Shown here one piece after another: positions 33,246-43,317 of a stretch of DNA of 64,000 nt (position 1 is the first letter of the stretch; every line of letters begins with the position of its first letter). Below the pieces are notes generated by a model. That model had not been told where the DNA came from. It did not search any database and saw nothing but the letters and a program-made list of their open reading frames with translations. The position numbers were made by a program, and so were the translations under genes. This stretch comes from Pseudofabraea citricarpa (lineage: Eukaryota > Ascomycota > Leotiomycetes > Helotiales > Dermateaceae): contig JAPWGK010000002.1 of assembly GCA_029641185.1 (NCBI GenBank), positions 868,001-932,000 on the forward strand. The letters are read 5' to 3'.

Positions 33246-35063
33246 TTACTTCTTCTGCCGCTTCGTGCTCTTGTCGCTGACCGTGCTCAGCACACTCGCG
33301 CTCCGCTTGTGCACACTTCCTCCACTCCCACTCGCATTAGCCGCGCCCGCACCTCCACCTGTGCCTGTGCCTGTGCCTGCTCGCGCACTAGGTGCAGCGC
33401 TCTTCTCTCGATCGTCTTCGACTTTGACTTCTGATCCAGCGTTCCCATTCCCGTTCCCATTCGCACTGCCGTTCGTGTTCGCATTACCAGCAGGCGCAGG
33501 TGCGGTAGCACTACCATTAGGAGCAGCACCGTTGGTAGCAGGAGTAGTGTCTGGTGCAGCCTTCGCTTCCCTCTCCTTCTCCTTCTCCTCCCTGAGTTCC
33601 TTCTGGGCCTTCGCAAGCTGGATCTCGCCGGCCAGTTTGTCAGCGACCTTGCGGCTATCCAGCAGGATGTTGATGGCCGCGAGGAGCAGCTCGAACTGGG
33701 CGCCCACCTCGGCCGTAGGCATGATGAGCCGCGTGGGGATCTCGAGTTCGGTGAGCACGTTGGAGATCTTCTGCTGCTGCACGGTGGATTTGCTGTTGAT
33801 GGGGCGGTTGATCTTCTCGTGTCGGAAGGTAGGGCCACCGCTGAGCCGTTCGTGGTGCGAAACGCCGTAGATGCGCTCTTCTTCCTCGGTGAGCTTGCGC
33901 CGCTCGTTGTTCGCTGCCGCTTGTGGTCCTTTCTTGTTGTTGGATGTGCTTGGTGGTCCCGAAGTTGATTCACGGTGGCTAATATCCCGACGGTCGTATG
34001 CTGCGGCAGCGGCTGCTGCTGCTTGTTGTGCGTTGCCTGCTCCGCCCACAGCTGGACTCATGCCTTCTCCTCCCATAAGAGACTTTCTCTTCTTGGACTT
34101 GTCGACCGACATGAGCTGTTGGAGGAGTTGCTGTAGTCCTTGACTGGAAGTGTAAACGCTGACGTTTCCTGAACTTGGAGGGGCTTCTAGTCGTGCATAT
34201 AATTCTTTTCTTTCTTCGCTCAGCTTCTCTGTACGAGCTAGGATGCGTTTCAGCTCCAGCAGAAGATTCTCTTCCTCCCTCGCCTCGTCCTTTGTGCGTT
34301 GGAAGGCGGCTTCAGCAAACAATTTGCGCTTGGTCTCCTGCTTGGCATCGAAATTCGTCATTAACTCGTGCAAGCTGAACTCAGCCTGTCCCATAAATTG
34401 AACCGGGTTCTGTATTGCCATCATCTTCGCTGCTACGCTGTAGTACCGTGCCTTCATATCCTCCATGCTGCGTTCCTTGGGCACCGCAACGATAGCAATA
34501 GATCCCTCCTCGGCATTGACTTCTGGTGACGGAGGTTGATATTCATATCGATCCCATATAACCGGCCACCGCAAATCATACTCCTGCACGAGATTGATCA
34601 GGTAGTCCGTTTCGTCCTTAGACCAGTCGTCGCTCTGTAATCTTGATCTGTACTGCTCATCATCGTATCTCGGCGTGTTGACCTGGACGTTGAACTTGGC
34701 GAATGTCGAATCCTCTAGTTCTGCTTCTGGCTTGACGGATTCCGCATCTTCTCCTGCTGGTGGCTGCGCGGGCGCATCCTCCTTCCGTCTCCAGTGCCTT
34801 AACACCAATCCATCCTCCCTGGCCGAATTCTTAAACGGCTTCAGATCCCATCTCGCAGCTGGCTTCCTGCTCGCTAGACGCTTCTTCTTGAACACCGACA
34901 CCTCCGGCACGATAGCGATGGGGTTGTCGCCTCCCAAACTCTGCACCTCGCGCGCGAGTCCCTTGAGATTCGGTCGTGGTCCGGCAGTCTTCTGCTTCTT
35001 GGCCGGTCGTGGTGGTGCCGAGCCTGGCAGATCGAGCATGTCGCGCACATCGTGAGAAGTCAT
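33246..35063 (-). CDS. swc4: SWR1/NuA4 subunit SWC4 (DMAP1 homologue)
   Basis: A single exon of 605 residues, starting M-T-S-H-D-V-R-D-M-L-D-L-P-G at 35063. That D-V-R-D-M-L-D-L motif opens DMAP1/SWC4 proteins. The SANT/Myb-like domain lies at about residues 125-185, with D-D-W-S-K-D-E-T-D-Y-L and D-L-R-W-P-V-I-W-D-R-Y. The DMAP1 helical region follows to about 290. A helical block near 440-500 is conserved in the family. SWC4 is shared by the SWR1 remodeller, which deposits H2A.Z, and the NuA4 acetyltransferase. The last 100 residues are low-complexity: Ala/Thr/Asn-rich, then alternating Gly-Asn and Gly-Thr runs. A poly-Ala tract occurs near 430. It is divergent from the p24 gene, 394 bases between starts. 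Confidence 0.94.
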   Translation of the reverse strand: MTSHDVRDMLDLPGSAPPRPAKKQKTAGPRPNLKGLAREVQSLGGDNPIAIVPEVSVFKKKRLASRKPAARWDLKPFKNSAREDGLVLRHWRRKEDAPAQPPAGEDAESVKPEAELEDSTFAKFNVQVNTPRYDDEQYRSRLQSDDWSKDETDYLINLVQEYDLRWPVIWDRYEYQPPSPEVNAEEGSIAIVAVPKERSMEDMKARYYSVAAKMMAIQNPVQFMGQAEFSLHELMTNFDAKQETKRKLFAEAAFQRTKDEAREEENLLLELKRILARTEKLSEERKELYARLEAPPSSGNVSVYTSSQGLQQLLQQLMSVDKSKKRKSLMGGEGMSPAVGGAGNAQQAAAAAAAAYDRRDISHRESTSGPPSTSNNKKGPQAAANNERRKLTEEEERIYGVSHHERLSGGPTFRHEKINRPINSKSTVQQQKISNVLTELEIPTRLIMPTAEVGAQFELLLAAINILLDSRKVADKLAGEIQLAKAQKELREEKEKEREAKAAPDTTPATNGAAPNGSATAPAPAGNANTNGSANGNGNGNAGSEVKVEDDREKSAAPSARAGTGTGTGGGAGAANASGSGGSVHKRSASVLSTVSDKSTKRQKK

Positions 35064-35457
35064 GGCGGCGAGGCGGCGAGGCGGCGGGAAGGCGGTGAAG
35101 GAAAAGGTGAGATCGCGGTAGTGTGCACGTAGAGACGCGTCCGGAGAGCAGAGGTTCGAGATGGGGAGGGCGTGATCGCGATAGATGGTGAATAGCGGCC
35201 TCGCACGTCGTCCAGAATTACCCAAAACCGCGCCCGGGGTTTGAGTGCAATCTCCACGTGACCGGGCCCGAATTGCTGGTGGTGGTGGTCGGTACTGTAA
35301 TGGCCAGCAAGGCGCGATGGAGCAAATATAGCATCGCGTACCTCTCCTGCCCAAAATTCCCCTTTCTCTGCACCGTCAAGGCACGACTCACCTCTCGTCT
35401 GCGCAGCGCTTTTGTTTTTCTCTCCCTCCTCTTCAGCTAAATACGTAGCAATCAACT
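35064..35457. promoter_or_regulatory. Divergent promoter, SWC4 / p24
   Basis: 394 bases between two start codons on opposite strands. The last 60 bases before the p24 start are pyrimidine-rich (CTTTTGTTTTTCTCTCCCTC), as fungal core promoters often are. No defined site is claimed. Confidence 0.5.
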
Positions 35458-36275
35458 ATGCGGTCTTTTATTCCTCTGCTCTCGTTGAGCGCCCTCCTCG
35501 CTCCCGTCCAAGCTCTGTACTTCTACATCGACGGCACAACACCGAAGTGTTTCTTCGAGGAGCTACCCAAGGACACCCTAGTGGTGGGTCACTACACGGC
35601 CGAGGAGTACAACGAGCAGAGCAAGAGCTGGAGCAAGCACGACGGGCTGAACATATTTATATCCGTAGACGTACGTCCCGTCCAGTTCCCCATTCCTTCC
35701 TTTCCACTCTCTCTCTCTCTCAATCCTGAACCCCCAACAAGCTGACAAGGTTCAACCACAGGAGGTATTCGACAACGACCACCGCGTCATCTCGCAGAAG
35801 GGCTCCTCAGCCGGCCGCTTCACCTTCACGGCCGCCGACAGCGGCGACCACAAGATCTGCTTCACGCCCTCGTCGACCTCGGGCGGGACGGGCTGGCTGT
35901 CGGCCCTGCACCCCATGGGCGGCATCAAGCTGACGCTCGACCTGGCCATTGGAGAGACGAGCGCCATCGAGAGCACCGACAAGGGCAAGATCAATGACAT
36001 TGTGCAGAAGGTCAAGGATTTGAACGGCCGCTTGCAGGATATCAGACGCGAGCAGGTCTTCCAGAGAGTACGCCCTCCCCTCCCGTCCAGCTTTTCCCTA
36101 TGTTCCCTGCTAATGTCTCCGTTAGGAACGTGAGGCTGAGTTCAGAGATCAATCGGAATCTACAAACGCAAGGGTGGTTAGGTGGACTTTGGTTCAATTG
36201 GTGGTCCTAGGAATTACTTGCGCATGGCAATTGTCTCATCTGAGATCATTCTTCATTAAGCAAAAGTTGACGTAG
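35458..36275 (+). CDS. p24-alpha (EMP24/GP25L) cargo receptor
   Basis: Exons 35458-35670, 35762-36067 and 36126-36275 (222 residues, both introns phase 0). A signal peptide occupies residues 1-19 and is cut just before L-Y-F-Y-I-D-G. The GOLD domain spans about 20-120 and includes K-C-F-F-E-E-L-P and [18 protein letters not shown] coiled coil (about 140-180) precedes [10 protein letters not shown], one transmembrane helix and a short cytosolic tail ending S-F-F-I-K-Q-K-L-T. The F-F plus Lys pattern fits the alpha class (TMED4/9, yeast Erp1/5/6). These proteins cycle between ER and Golgi in COPII and COPI vesicles. The tail is not a strict K-K-x-x signal. It is convergent with the casein kinase gene. 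Confidence 0.93.
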
Positions 36276-37029
36276 AAAATTTGAGTTCCGGGGGCCTAGA
36301 TGTCAAGCATCTAAACTGTAAGAATTATAATGTACATGGAGGCAATCAATGCTAGCAGTATCACCTCATCAACGATTACGATCATATATGGCACAAGCAA
36401 GATTCTGAACTTTTTTCATTCGTGAAACTATGAACCTGAAATCAAACCGGCCCAATGCATCTATAGTACCCATTCGCCATTGCTTCGACCGCTGGAAACT
36501 AGAGAGCTATAACTATCATAAAGTCCTTTCCTGTAATTGCTACCTAAGACCTATCGAAACCATCTTGACTTTGTACTTGGACTGGTGCTATGCTGCGAGG
36601 TGCTGGAAGGGGGATTGCGACGATGCTGAAACTAAGAGAGGAAAACTGAGACGGAAGAGGAGGTGGGCGGCCACCGTTATTAAGTCTTGAGGCTAAGCTC
36701 TATGACAAGAGCGCCAAGTGTACGATTCTGAGATGGTAGAGGAATGTTGTATGTGACATGACGGTAGCGAGTGTCGTAGCTGCTAAGAGCAGTTGAAATG
36801 GACGTGCCTGGAACTCCTACTCCGAGAGTACATGATCTGATTAAGGGAGAAACTCGATCGTAGTCTTTTGATCATGAACGCCTTGAAAGTGGGACACAAT
36901 GAGAGCGAAGCAACGTGAGTTTAGTAGAACATTTTGTGAGACCTTTACGGTCAACAATCATGGCGAGGTGCTCATCCTGCAAGAAAAGAAAATCAGCATG
37001 TTGCTTGTAATATTCTTGGCGTAGTGGAA
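36276..37029. other. Convergent 3' region
   Basis: 754 bases between the p24 and casein kinase stops, consistent with 3' UTRs. The 86-residue frame at 36430-36690 has no family pattern and I do not count it. Confidence 0.55.
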
Positions 37030-38585
37030 CTAACCGCAGCAGATTGCCTTCATCAGTTTCTGGAAGCCCGACAATTGCGGTTCCGAGCCTCTGCCGTTTT
37101 GGAGTTGACTCTGCATGGTCGGCTGGGCCGTCATCCTTTGAGGCAGATTGTTCGAGCTGTTCTGGAATTGGGCTTGGGTTGAGCCTGTGGGAGTAGCGAC
37201 GTCTTGGAGTCCCCCCGCCGCACCGCTGCTGCGTTTTGGGACCAGCCCGCCTTGGGCGTTTGGTCGATCGCGCGTCTTCCCCATCCCCGGCTTGATTGGG
37301 GATGGAGGCGGGGGTTGCGCGGCGTTTAAACGGGCGGCAGTAAGGTGACCTGGTGTGCTTCCTCCTGCTCTTGTTGTTCCATGCAATTCTCTCTGTGATG
37401 CCCCTGGTACTGCATTTGGTTGATGCAGCATGTGTTGTGATGGGTGCTGTTTCATTGCCTCCCATCCCTTGCCGTTGTTGAGCTTCATCCAGTCGTATTC
37501 GCCATCCTCCACTTCACCAGTGTTCTTCAGTGCCTGCGTGAACAGGTCTCGGAGATAATCGTAATCAGGGGTATCCTCAAATCCGAGGTTTCGGACGTAG
37601 CTCAGATACTTGTTGAATTCTTCTGGGAAACCGTCGCAGAGATCCTTGATAGCAGTGGTTTGCTTCTTCTCCCCAATCTTCTCGTACTTTTGCTTGTTCG
37701 TCGCAGCCTTCAACCCTTGCCACGGTAGTCCTCCTCTCAAAAAGTACATGAAAACATGGCCCAGAGCCTCGAGATCGTCTCTTCTTGATTGTTCGCGGCC
37801 CAAATGCGTGTTGATACTCATATATCTTGCCGTTCCCGACAATGATTTTCGCTCACGATATGGAATATGTTGCTTCGTCTTGGGGTCACGATACTGCTTG
37901 GCCATACCAAAATCCACGACGTGGATCACATTAGCAGCCTTGGAACCAGGTCTACCGATGAGGAAGTTATCGGGCTTGATATCTCGGTAGATGAGGTTCT
38001 TCTCGTGGATGGTCTGAACTCTTGACAGCTGCATCATGTGTCAGAATCATAAACGATGCTCATGAGATAAGACGAAACTTACCATCTGCTTCGCTACCAT
38101 AACAACAGTCTTGGTAGTAAATCTTCTGTTGCAGTGGTCGAACAGATCTTCCAGAGATGGGCCGAGGAGGTCAATGACCAAGATGTTGTGTAGGCCTTCC
38201 TGGCCGAAATAATAGACATTAGGAATACCGGCTAGAACTCATCAGTATCGCATGACCCAAGATGTCGGGGACAGAGGACTTACGACATCCCACGAGTATT
38301 TTGTAGGTTCGGTACTCGTCTCGCAACTGTGGAGCATCACTCTTTCTGGGTTCCTATAGACGATATATGAGCAATCAATCCCCTATGGCTGACTCGATCC
38401 AACCTGGCACATCATCCATTGATGGCAGACGTATCTGGTTGATGAAATTGACGTACGAATTTGATGGCCACTTGTTGGTTGTTGAGCAAGTTTGTCCCCT
38501 CGAAGATTACACCGAATGAGCCCTCTCCAATCTTCTTGCCCACTCGATAGTGGACACCGACCACATTGGAGGATGAGGAGGCCAT
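37030..38585 (-). CDS. Casein kinase I, membrane-anchored (Yck/CkiA type)
   Basis: Four exons, minus strand: 38585-38457, 38353-38284, 38231-38083 and 38028-37030 (448 residues). The kinase domain covers about residues 13-285: glycine loop G-E-G-S-F-G, catalytic Y-R-D-I-K-P-D-N and V-D-F-G. Conserved CK1 features include [12 protein letters not shown]. The [16 protein letters not shown] start and the long Pro/Ser/Gln-rich tail ending C-C-G match the yeast Yck1/2 and Aspergillus CkiA class. In those the C-terminal cysteines are palmitoylated and hold the kinase at the plasma membrane. Roles include endocytosis, permease turnover and morphogenesis. It phosphorylates Ser/Thr near acidic or already phosphorylated residues. 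The last residues [11 protein letters not shown] are intact. Confidence 0.94.
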
Positions 38586-39102
38586 CGGATGGCTGTCGTA
38601 ATATGAACTCGTTGTCGGTGGTGTTCAAGCGTTGAAAACCGTCAACGCTGTCGGAATGGGGTGTAACAACCACCTAATTCTTGGGAGCAAGGAACGCGAG
38701 GCTCTGCAAAGTCTGCAGGCAGATGGGCGATGGCAATGGCTGGCTGGCTGGCTAGGAGGAAAGGAGAGACGAGAATCTGACGACAGGTGGCGATGGTGGG
38801 ATGGTGATGGCAGCAGCTGTCGGGAGACTCGTCGCTCTCAATGACAAGAAAATGGCCAGTCCTGTCCAGTCGACTCGCACAGTGCTGCGAGCTTCGTTGG
38901 AGTGATGCGGAGTCGATTTGAAGAAGTGGAGTTGCGAAAGGATGTTAGGTCGGGTCGGTTGCCCAGGACCGCAGGCCTGAGGATTGGTGTGTCGTCTAAC
39001 CGAAAGGGGCGGTGGTGGTTCTTTTTATGGAGACGGACTGGGGGTGGCAGGGCAGGACAGTGAAGACAGTGGACAGGCGAAGACTTGCAGAGTTAGAGTG
39101 TA

Positions 39103-39125
39103 GTGCAGTGCAGTGCAGTGCGGTG
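39103..39125. repeat. GTGCA pentamer array, first
   Basis: Four GTGCA units with one GTGCG variant. A related array lies 440 bases further on. Confidence 0.88.
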
Positions 39126-39540
39126 CAGACTGGTGAGACTCTGCGCGAGCGGGTAGGATTGATGAGCACGAAGGGGCAGGGCAGGGCAGGGGGAAGGGCA
39201 GTGCTGGAGGAAGAGAGGGAGAGGGAGAGGGAGAGAAAGCAAAGCAAAGCAAATAAGCAAACAAGCAAGCAATGACTGTTGATGAAAAGGCGAAAGGGTC
39301 AATGTCAATAGAGATTGGAGAATGTTGCCCATTACGTGTGTTCCCTTCCAATCTCGCTGTGCATCTGTGCATCTGTGCATCCGTGAGTCGGTCGGTGGTG
39401 AATCCCCCAGCCTCTGAACCTCCAAAGCCAGTTACTGAAGAAATCACGGAGATTGGCTTCTGAACTTTCTAGCGCGCCATCGCTAGCTCCTCGTTCTGGG
39501 CTCTGGGCCCTGCGGTGTGCGGTGAGCGATACACTATTGG

Positions 39541-39564
39541 TGTGCAGTGCAGTGCAGTGCAGTG
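39541..39564. repeat. GTGCA pentamer array, second
   Basis: Four GTGCA units followed by GTGTGCG. Same unit and orientation as the array at 39103. Confidence 0.88.
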
Positions 39565-40013
39565 TGCGCTGTGCGGTGTAGTTCACTGCTGCCAGCCTGC
39601 CAGAACTCCCCAGTTGGCAGTTGCAGGTACAGAACACCAGGACAAGGAAGGTGGCTGCTCACTTGCTCAGTCCCCACCTTAATTATGTTTACCTTACAGT
39701 GCTCCTGAGATTTGGCTCGTGTACGGTACTGCTGTGCGGTACCGTGAAAATCATTCATATTTCACCTGTCTTGCTGAGGAGACTTCACTAATGAATCACA
39801 AGCCTTCTCTGCAAACAGTCACTCACGCCCGTTCTCGAAGCCTATACAGTAGGAAGCATCCCTAGAGCAAGACGCCTACTCAGTCAACGCTCAACACCCA
39901 ATTCTCAGGCCTAGCAAGCCTAAATAATAAGCTCCACACCCCAGCCCGACTGTAACTTCGGCTGTTGTTCATTCAGCCTTCTAGATCTTCTTCTAGCAGC
40001 CTATCATCCCACT

Positions 40014-40043
40014 CCCAAGTCCAAGTCCAAGTCCAAGTCCGAG
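40014..40043. repeat. CCAAGT hexamer array
   Basis: Four to five copies of CCAAGT, the last with a C to G change. Confidence 0.88.
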
Positions 40044-41124
40044 TCCCAAGTGCCAAACCCCAACTCGCGCCCGTTGAACGCGGTCGGTAATGAACCATTC
40101 TTTCCATCATTCTCTCTTTCCCTCATCGCTCATCTCCTTTTCTCCCCTTCTAGAAGCCCGGTACTGTGTGCGGTACTTGTGATCGCTCCATGTCCATCTT
40201 CATCTTTACCTTCGTCTTCACCCGCACCCGCACCTCACAGACGCACCGCACCTACATGATTACCCTACACTGCCTCCTCACGTCAGGTCGTGCCGCTGCC
40301 GCCATCGCTTGCCTCGGTCATCCATCGCTATCCATTGATTGACGGTGCTCACGATGCTTGTTTAGTCGTTGCTTCTAAAGATAAGCATAAGTCCTGCCAC
40401 AAGACCCCCCCCGGATGGGTTGCCGTGGCTGACGACCTACCTTATTCTTGAGAGCCAGCACAGGCCGATCTCGACTAGTCATTAACCTCCCATGCCAGTA
40501 GCTCGACGTTTGCATCTTGTCAGAGAACGCTCGCTCGGGGGAGTTGTCAGCTGCCACGGCCTGGGGCTGGGTAGCCATCAGGAACAAAATCACCACTCGG
40601 ACAACCCAACTTCCGACATTTACAATAAACATTTTGTTCCCATTCATCTATACTGCGACCGTGGTAGATACAACCAGCCAACCCGAGCTACCAGAGCCCA
40701 TACCCATGCCCGCGTCTTCTCCGGTCATCTTTTCCTACCCTCTACCTAGACGAGAAACTCCTGAAGACCTCATAAAAAGAAAAAGAAAAGCAGCGGGTAT
40801 AGTAAGGCAAAAAGTACAAAGCAACAAGCGCGGTGCTGCAAAATGACATGGGGGTATATATCTTGGCCCAGCTGAAAAGCCGAAAGCGTGAGAAACATTC
40901 AGTTCTGCGACTTGATGCGACTGAAATATTACAATGTGATATGGTGCGCATGGCATACAAGACTTCGCATCCCGGGTGCAATTGCACGAGAGATCTGGCT
41001 CTCAATGTGGTCCTATTATTGTGCCGCAATATCCCTTGCATCTCGGATTGAGGTTAAATCGTCCTCCAAAGGGTCAAATGCTGATGATTGGAGAATTTGA
41101 GAGGGCATTTTTATCGAGACGACT

Positions 41125-43253
41125 TCACCCTGTTCCAAGGCCTCTGAGCACACGAGCAGGGTTGCCGCACGCGATAACGCTTCGTGGTACGTCCTATGGT
41201 AATTGTTAGTGAAGTCCCCAAAATGTAGCCATCAACGAGATAACCATACCCTGGTAATTACAGATCCAGCCCCGATTACACTGTGTGATCCAATCACTAG
41301 GCCGGGTAGGATTGTAACATTGCCACCAATGAAGACATCGTTCTCGATTATTATCTTCCGACCAACGTGTTGTCCCCTGGTTCCTTGCCTCTTCTTGATA
41401 TCAACGGGTACTGTTCCCCCATAGATATTAACGTTTGGTCCCAAGATACACCTATCACCAATCGTAATCTCGCATGTATCAAGAATGGTACAGTTCTTGC
41501 CAATAGAAACTTCTTTCCCAATGATAATATTGTATCCGTAATCACAATTGAAAGGAGCCTCGACGGTCACATCTTCTCCTACTCGCCCCACTGGACTTAT
41601 TGGTGAAGCAAGCGTTGGGGACATAACGTGTTCCCGAGGCTGTAAGATATCCCGGAACAGGCGCGACCTCTCTTCAGGCGATACGCCATTGTTCGGGTTG
41701 GTGCTGCTGTTGAACCGCCAGCAAGCTCCATTGCACCGTTCGCGTTCGAGAACGAGCTCTCTGTCGTATGGGTGGTAGAGTCGGCCAGACAGCATATGTT
41801 CTTTGGCTGTGAAAACGCGGTTCGTACTCGAGTTGGATATTGCCATTGTCGCAGTCTGGGCGACCATTTGGAGATTCGTATGTGGGCCCGACGTGCTACT
41901 GGTGGGAGAGTAGAAAGTCGAAGAGCTTGTGGGAGGATACAGTAGCTGAGGGGCAGAAGTGTGTGCAGATTGTGGCGTCGCGATCTTGGGTTCTTGTCGT
42001 GTATGGTCGTGTAGAGGACCAGCGCGCTGATAATCATTCTTGGGCAAACGGTCGGGATGAGCACTTGTTGAAGCGCTGATTGGAGTTGGGGTCTGGCCTT
42101 GGTAGGATATAGCAGCTAATCGATTGTGCTCCGGGCTTGTCACCGAAGCACTGGACATTGTTGCGCTGGCTTGCTCGTCTTCCATGCCACTAGGTCTGCC
42201 ATGTTGAGGATCAACCCGTAATTGTTGGCCACGATACGCTGGTAAATCTCTTCTCGGCTGTGCAGTATGCTGGTTGTTGAATGGGGAAGATTGCGCATAC
42301 GTGACGACTGGGCTTTCGTAATCGCTTTTCGACTGCAAAGGTACCGGCGCTTGCTTCTGCTCGGTTTTGGGCCATTGACCACGCACTTGATAGCCCGAAC
42401 ATACAAATCCGCCTCGGAGACAGTTCTTGCCTGTAAAGTTTGAGTATTAGCAACGGTTTTGCTCTAATAATATATAGCATAGCTAAGAACTTGTTTCCTG
42501 GTACTTACACTCTGGCTTCGTCTCATCGCACTTCTTCTTTCTCTTTCTACAAGTCATGCAGCCAGTCTTGGTTCGATTGCTGAATGTTCTCTTTCGTTTT
42601 TTCAGGTCGGAGTGGGGTGAGTTGTCGTCCCGCATGTACTGTTGTGAATAAGATCCTGCGGATTTACCATCGTCGCCAGAGTTCATCTGCCCATAATCAT
42701 TCTGAGCATCTAATCTTTGGGTTTCGCGCTGTATTACTTCTCCCAGGCGTTGATCATCGGCTATATGCATTGGCTGGTGCGAACTCTGGCCGTCATATAT
42801 TCTACTCTCGGATCGACTATACCATGGATCACTGGAAGTACTCTCCCCGTAAGGAGTCTGCGCAGGATAGCTATCACGTGCATCTGGTTGTGGTGGTGGC
42901 CGCATAGCCTCTTCTCGTGCAGCTGCATCCGACTCAGTGCTTGCAGTGGTAGGAGTTGGCCTCGCTGAAGGTAAAGAATGCGCATGATATGGTGCCCCAG
43001 CCGATGATTGCTGGTCATTCGTTGATTCAGACCTCTTCCGTTTGTGGGAGGCTTCAGTCTCTGGGTATGAACCAGCATTTGGGTAGGGCAGACGCTCTGG
43101 AGCACGGTCACCATTGGATGATTGAGGCCAGTCCTCTCGAGTTGTCGTAATTGTGAGTTTCTCTTGCCCTGGTGGTGAAATTCGGGGTTGCCCATTGGGT
43201 CTTTCGTCGGATCCTCGCCTCGCCAAACTACCACTACTCATGATCTTTGCCAT
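41125..43253 (-). CDS. Zn2Cys6 regulator fused to maltose-acetyltransferase-like domain
   Basis: Three exons, minus strand: 43253-42509, 42430-41250 and 41193-41125 (664 residues). An in-frame second ATG lies at 43241. Residues 1-225 are disordered. The Zn(II)2Cys6 cluster has Cys at 232, 235, 242, 249, 252 and 259 (C-x2-C-x6-C-x6-C-x2-C-x6-C). The first intron falls inside the fourth Cys codon, so both exons are needed. Residues 265-450 are a Ser/Pro/Gln-rich linker. A Mac helical region follows (about 454-510, E-H-M-L-S-G-R-L-Y-H-P), then a left-handed beta helix of hexapeptide repeats (about 533-660) ending G-N-P-A-R-V-L. Fungal proteins with this domain pair are known, but their role is not established. 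In sugar acetyltransferases a catalytic His precedes Pro in Y-T-A-T-H-P; here the sequence is Y-G-G-T-V-P (Val near 589), so acetyl transfer is doubtful. Confidence 0.9.
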
Positions 43254-43317
43254 TGACAGCCGTAAATCGTGATGTAGACGGTTCCACCGGTCTTGGACTA
43301 TCTTCAGCCGCCGCCAT
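43234..43317 (-). other. Upstream ORF overlapping the regulator start codon
   Basis: A 27-codon frame starts at ATG 43317 and ends at TAG 43236-43234. It is in a different frame from the regulator and runs across both of that gene's possible start codons (43253 and 43241). The second start and the stop lie within the octamer ATGAGTAG. If it is on the mRNA it could reduce or gate translation of the regulator. Transcript support is unknown. Confidence 0.4.

Larger units (their letters stand above)
38586..41124. other. Gene-free stretch with GTGCA microsatellites
   Basis: About 2.5 kb upstream of the casein kinase start and downstream of the Zn2Cys6 fusion gene. It should contain the kinase promoter. 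Visible structure: GGCT repeats at 38738-38755, two GTGCA arrays, a GGGCA array near 39175-39191, GAGAGG units near 39215-39235 and a CCAAGT array. The frame at 40517-40846 has a Lys-rich C-terminus but starts at TTG and is not counted. Confidence 0.5.

Noticed and set aside
36430..36690. 86-codon frame between p24 and casein kinase I
   Set aside because: Lies in the convergent 3' region, no family pattern.
40517..40846. 109-codon frame with a Lys-rich C-terminus
   Set aside because: Opens at TTG, has no homology that I recognise and no supporting splice pattern; could be revisited if transcripts exist.
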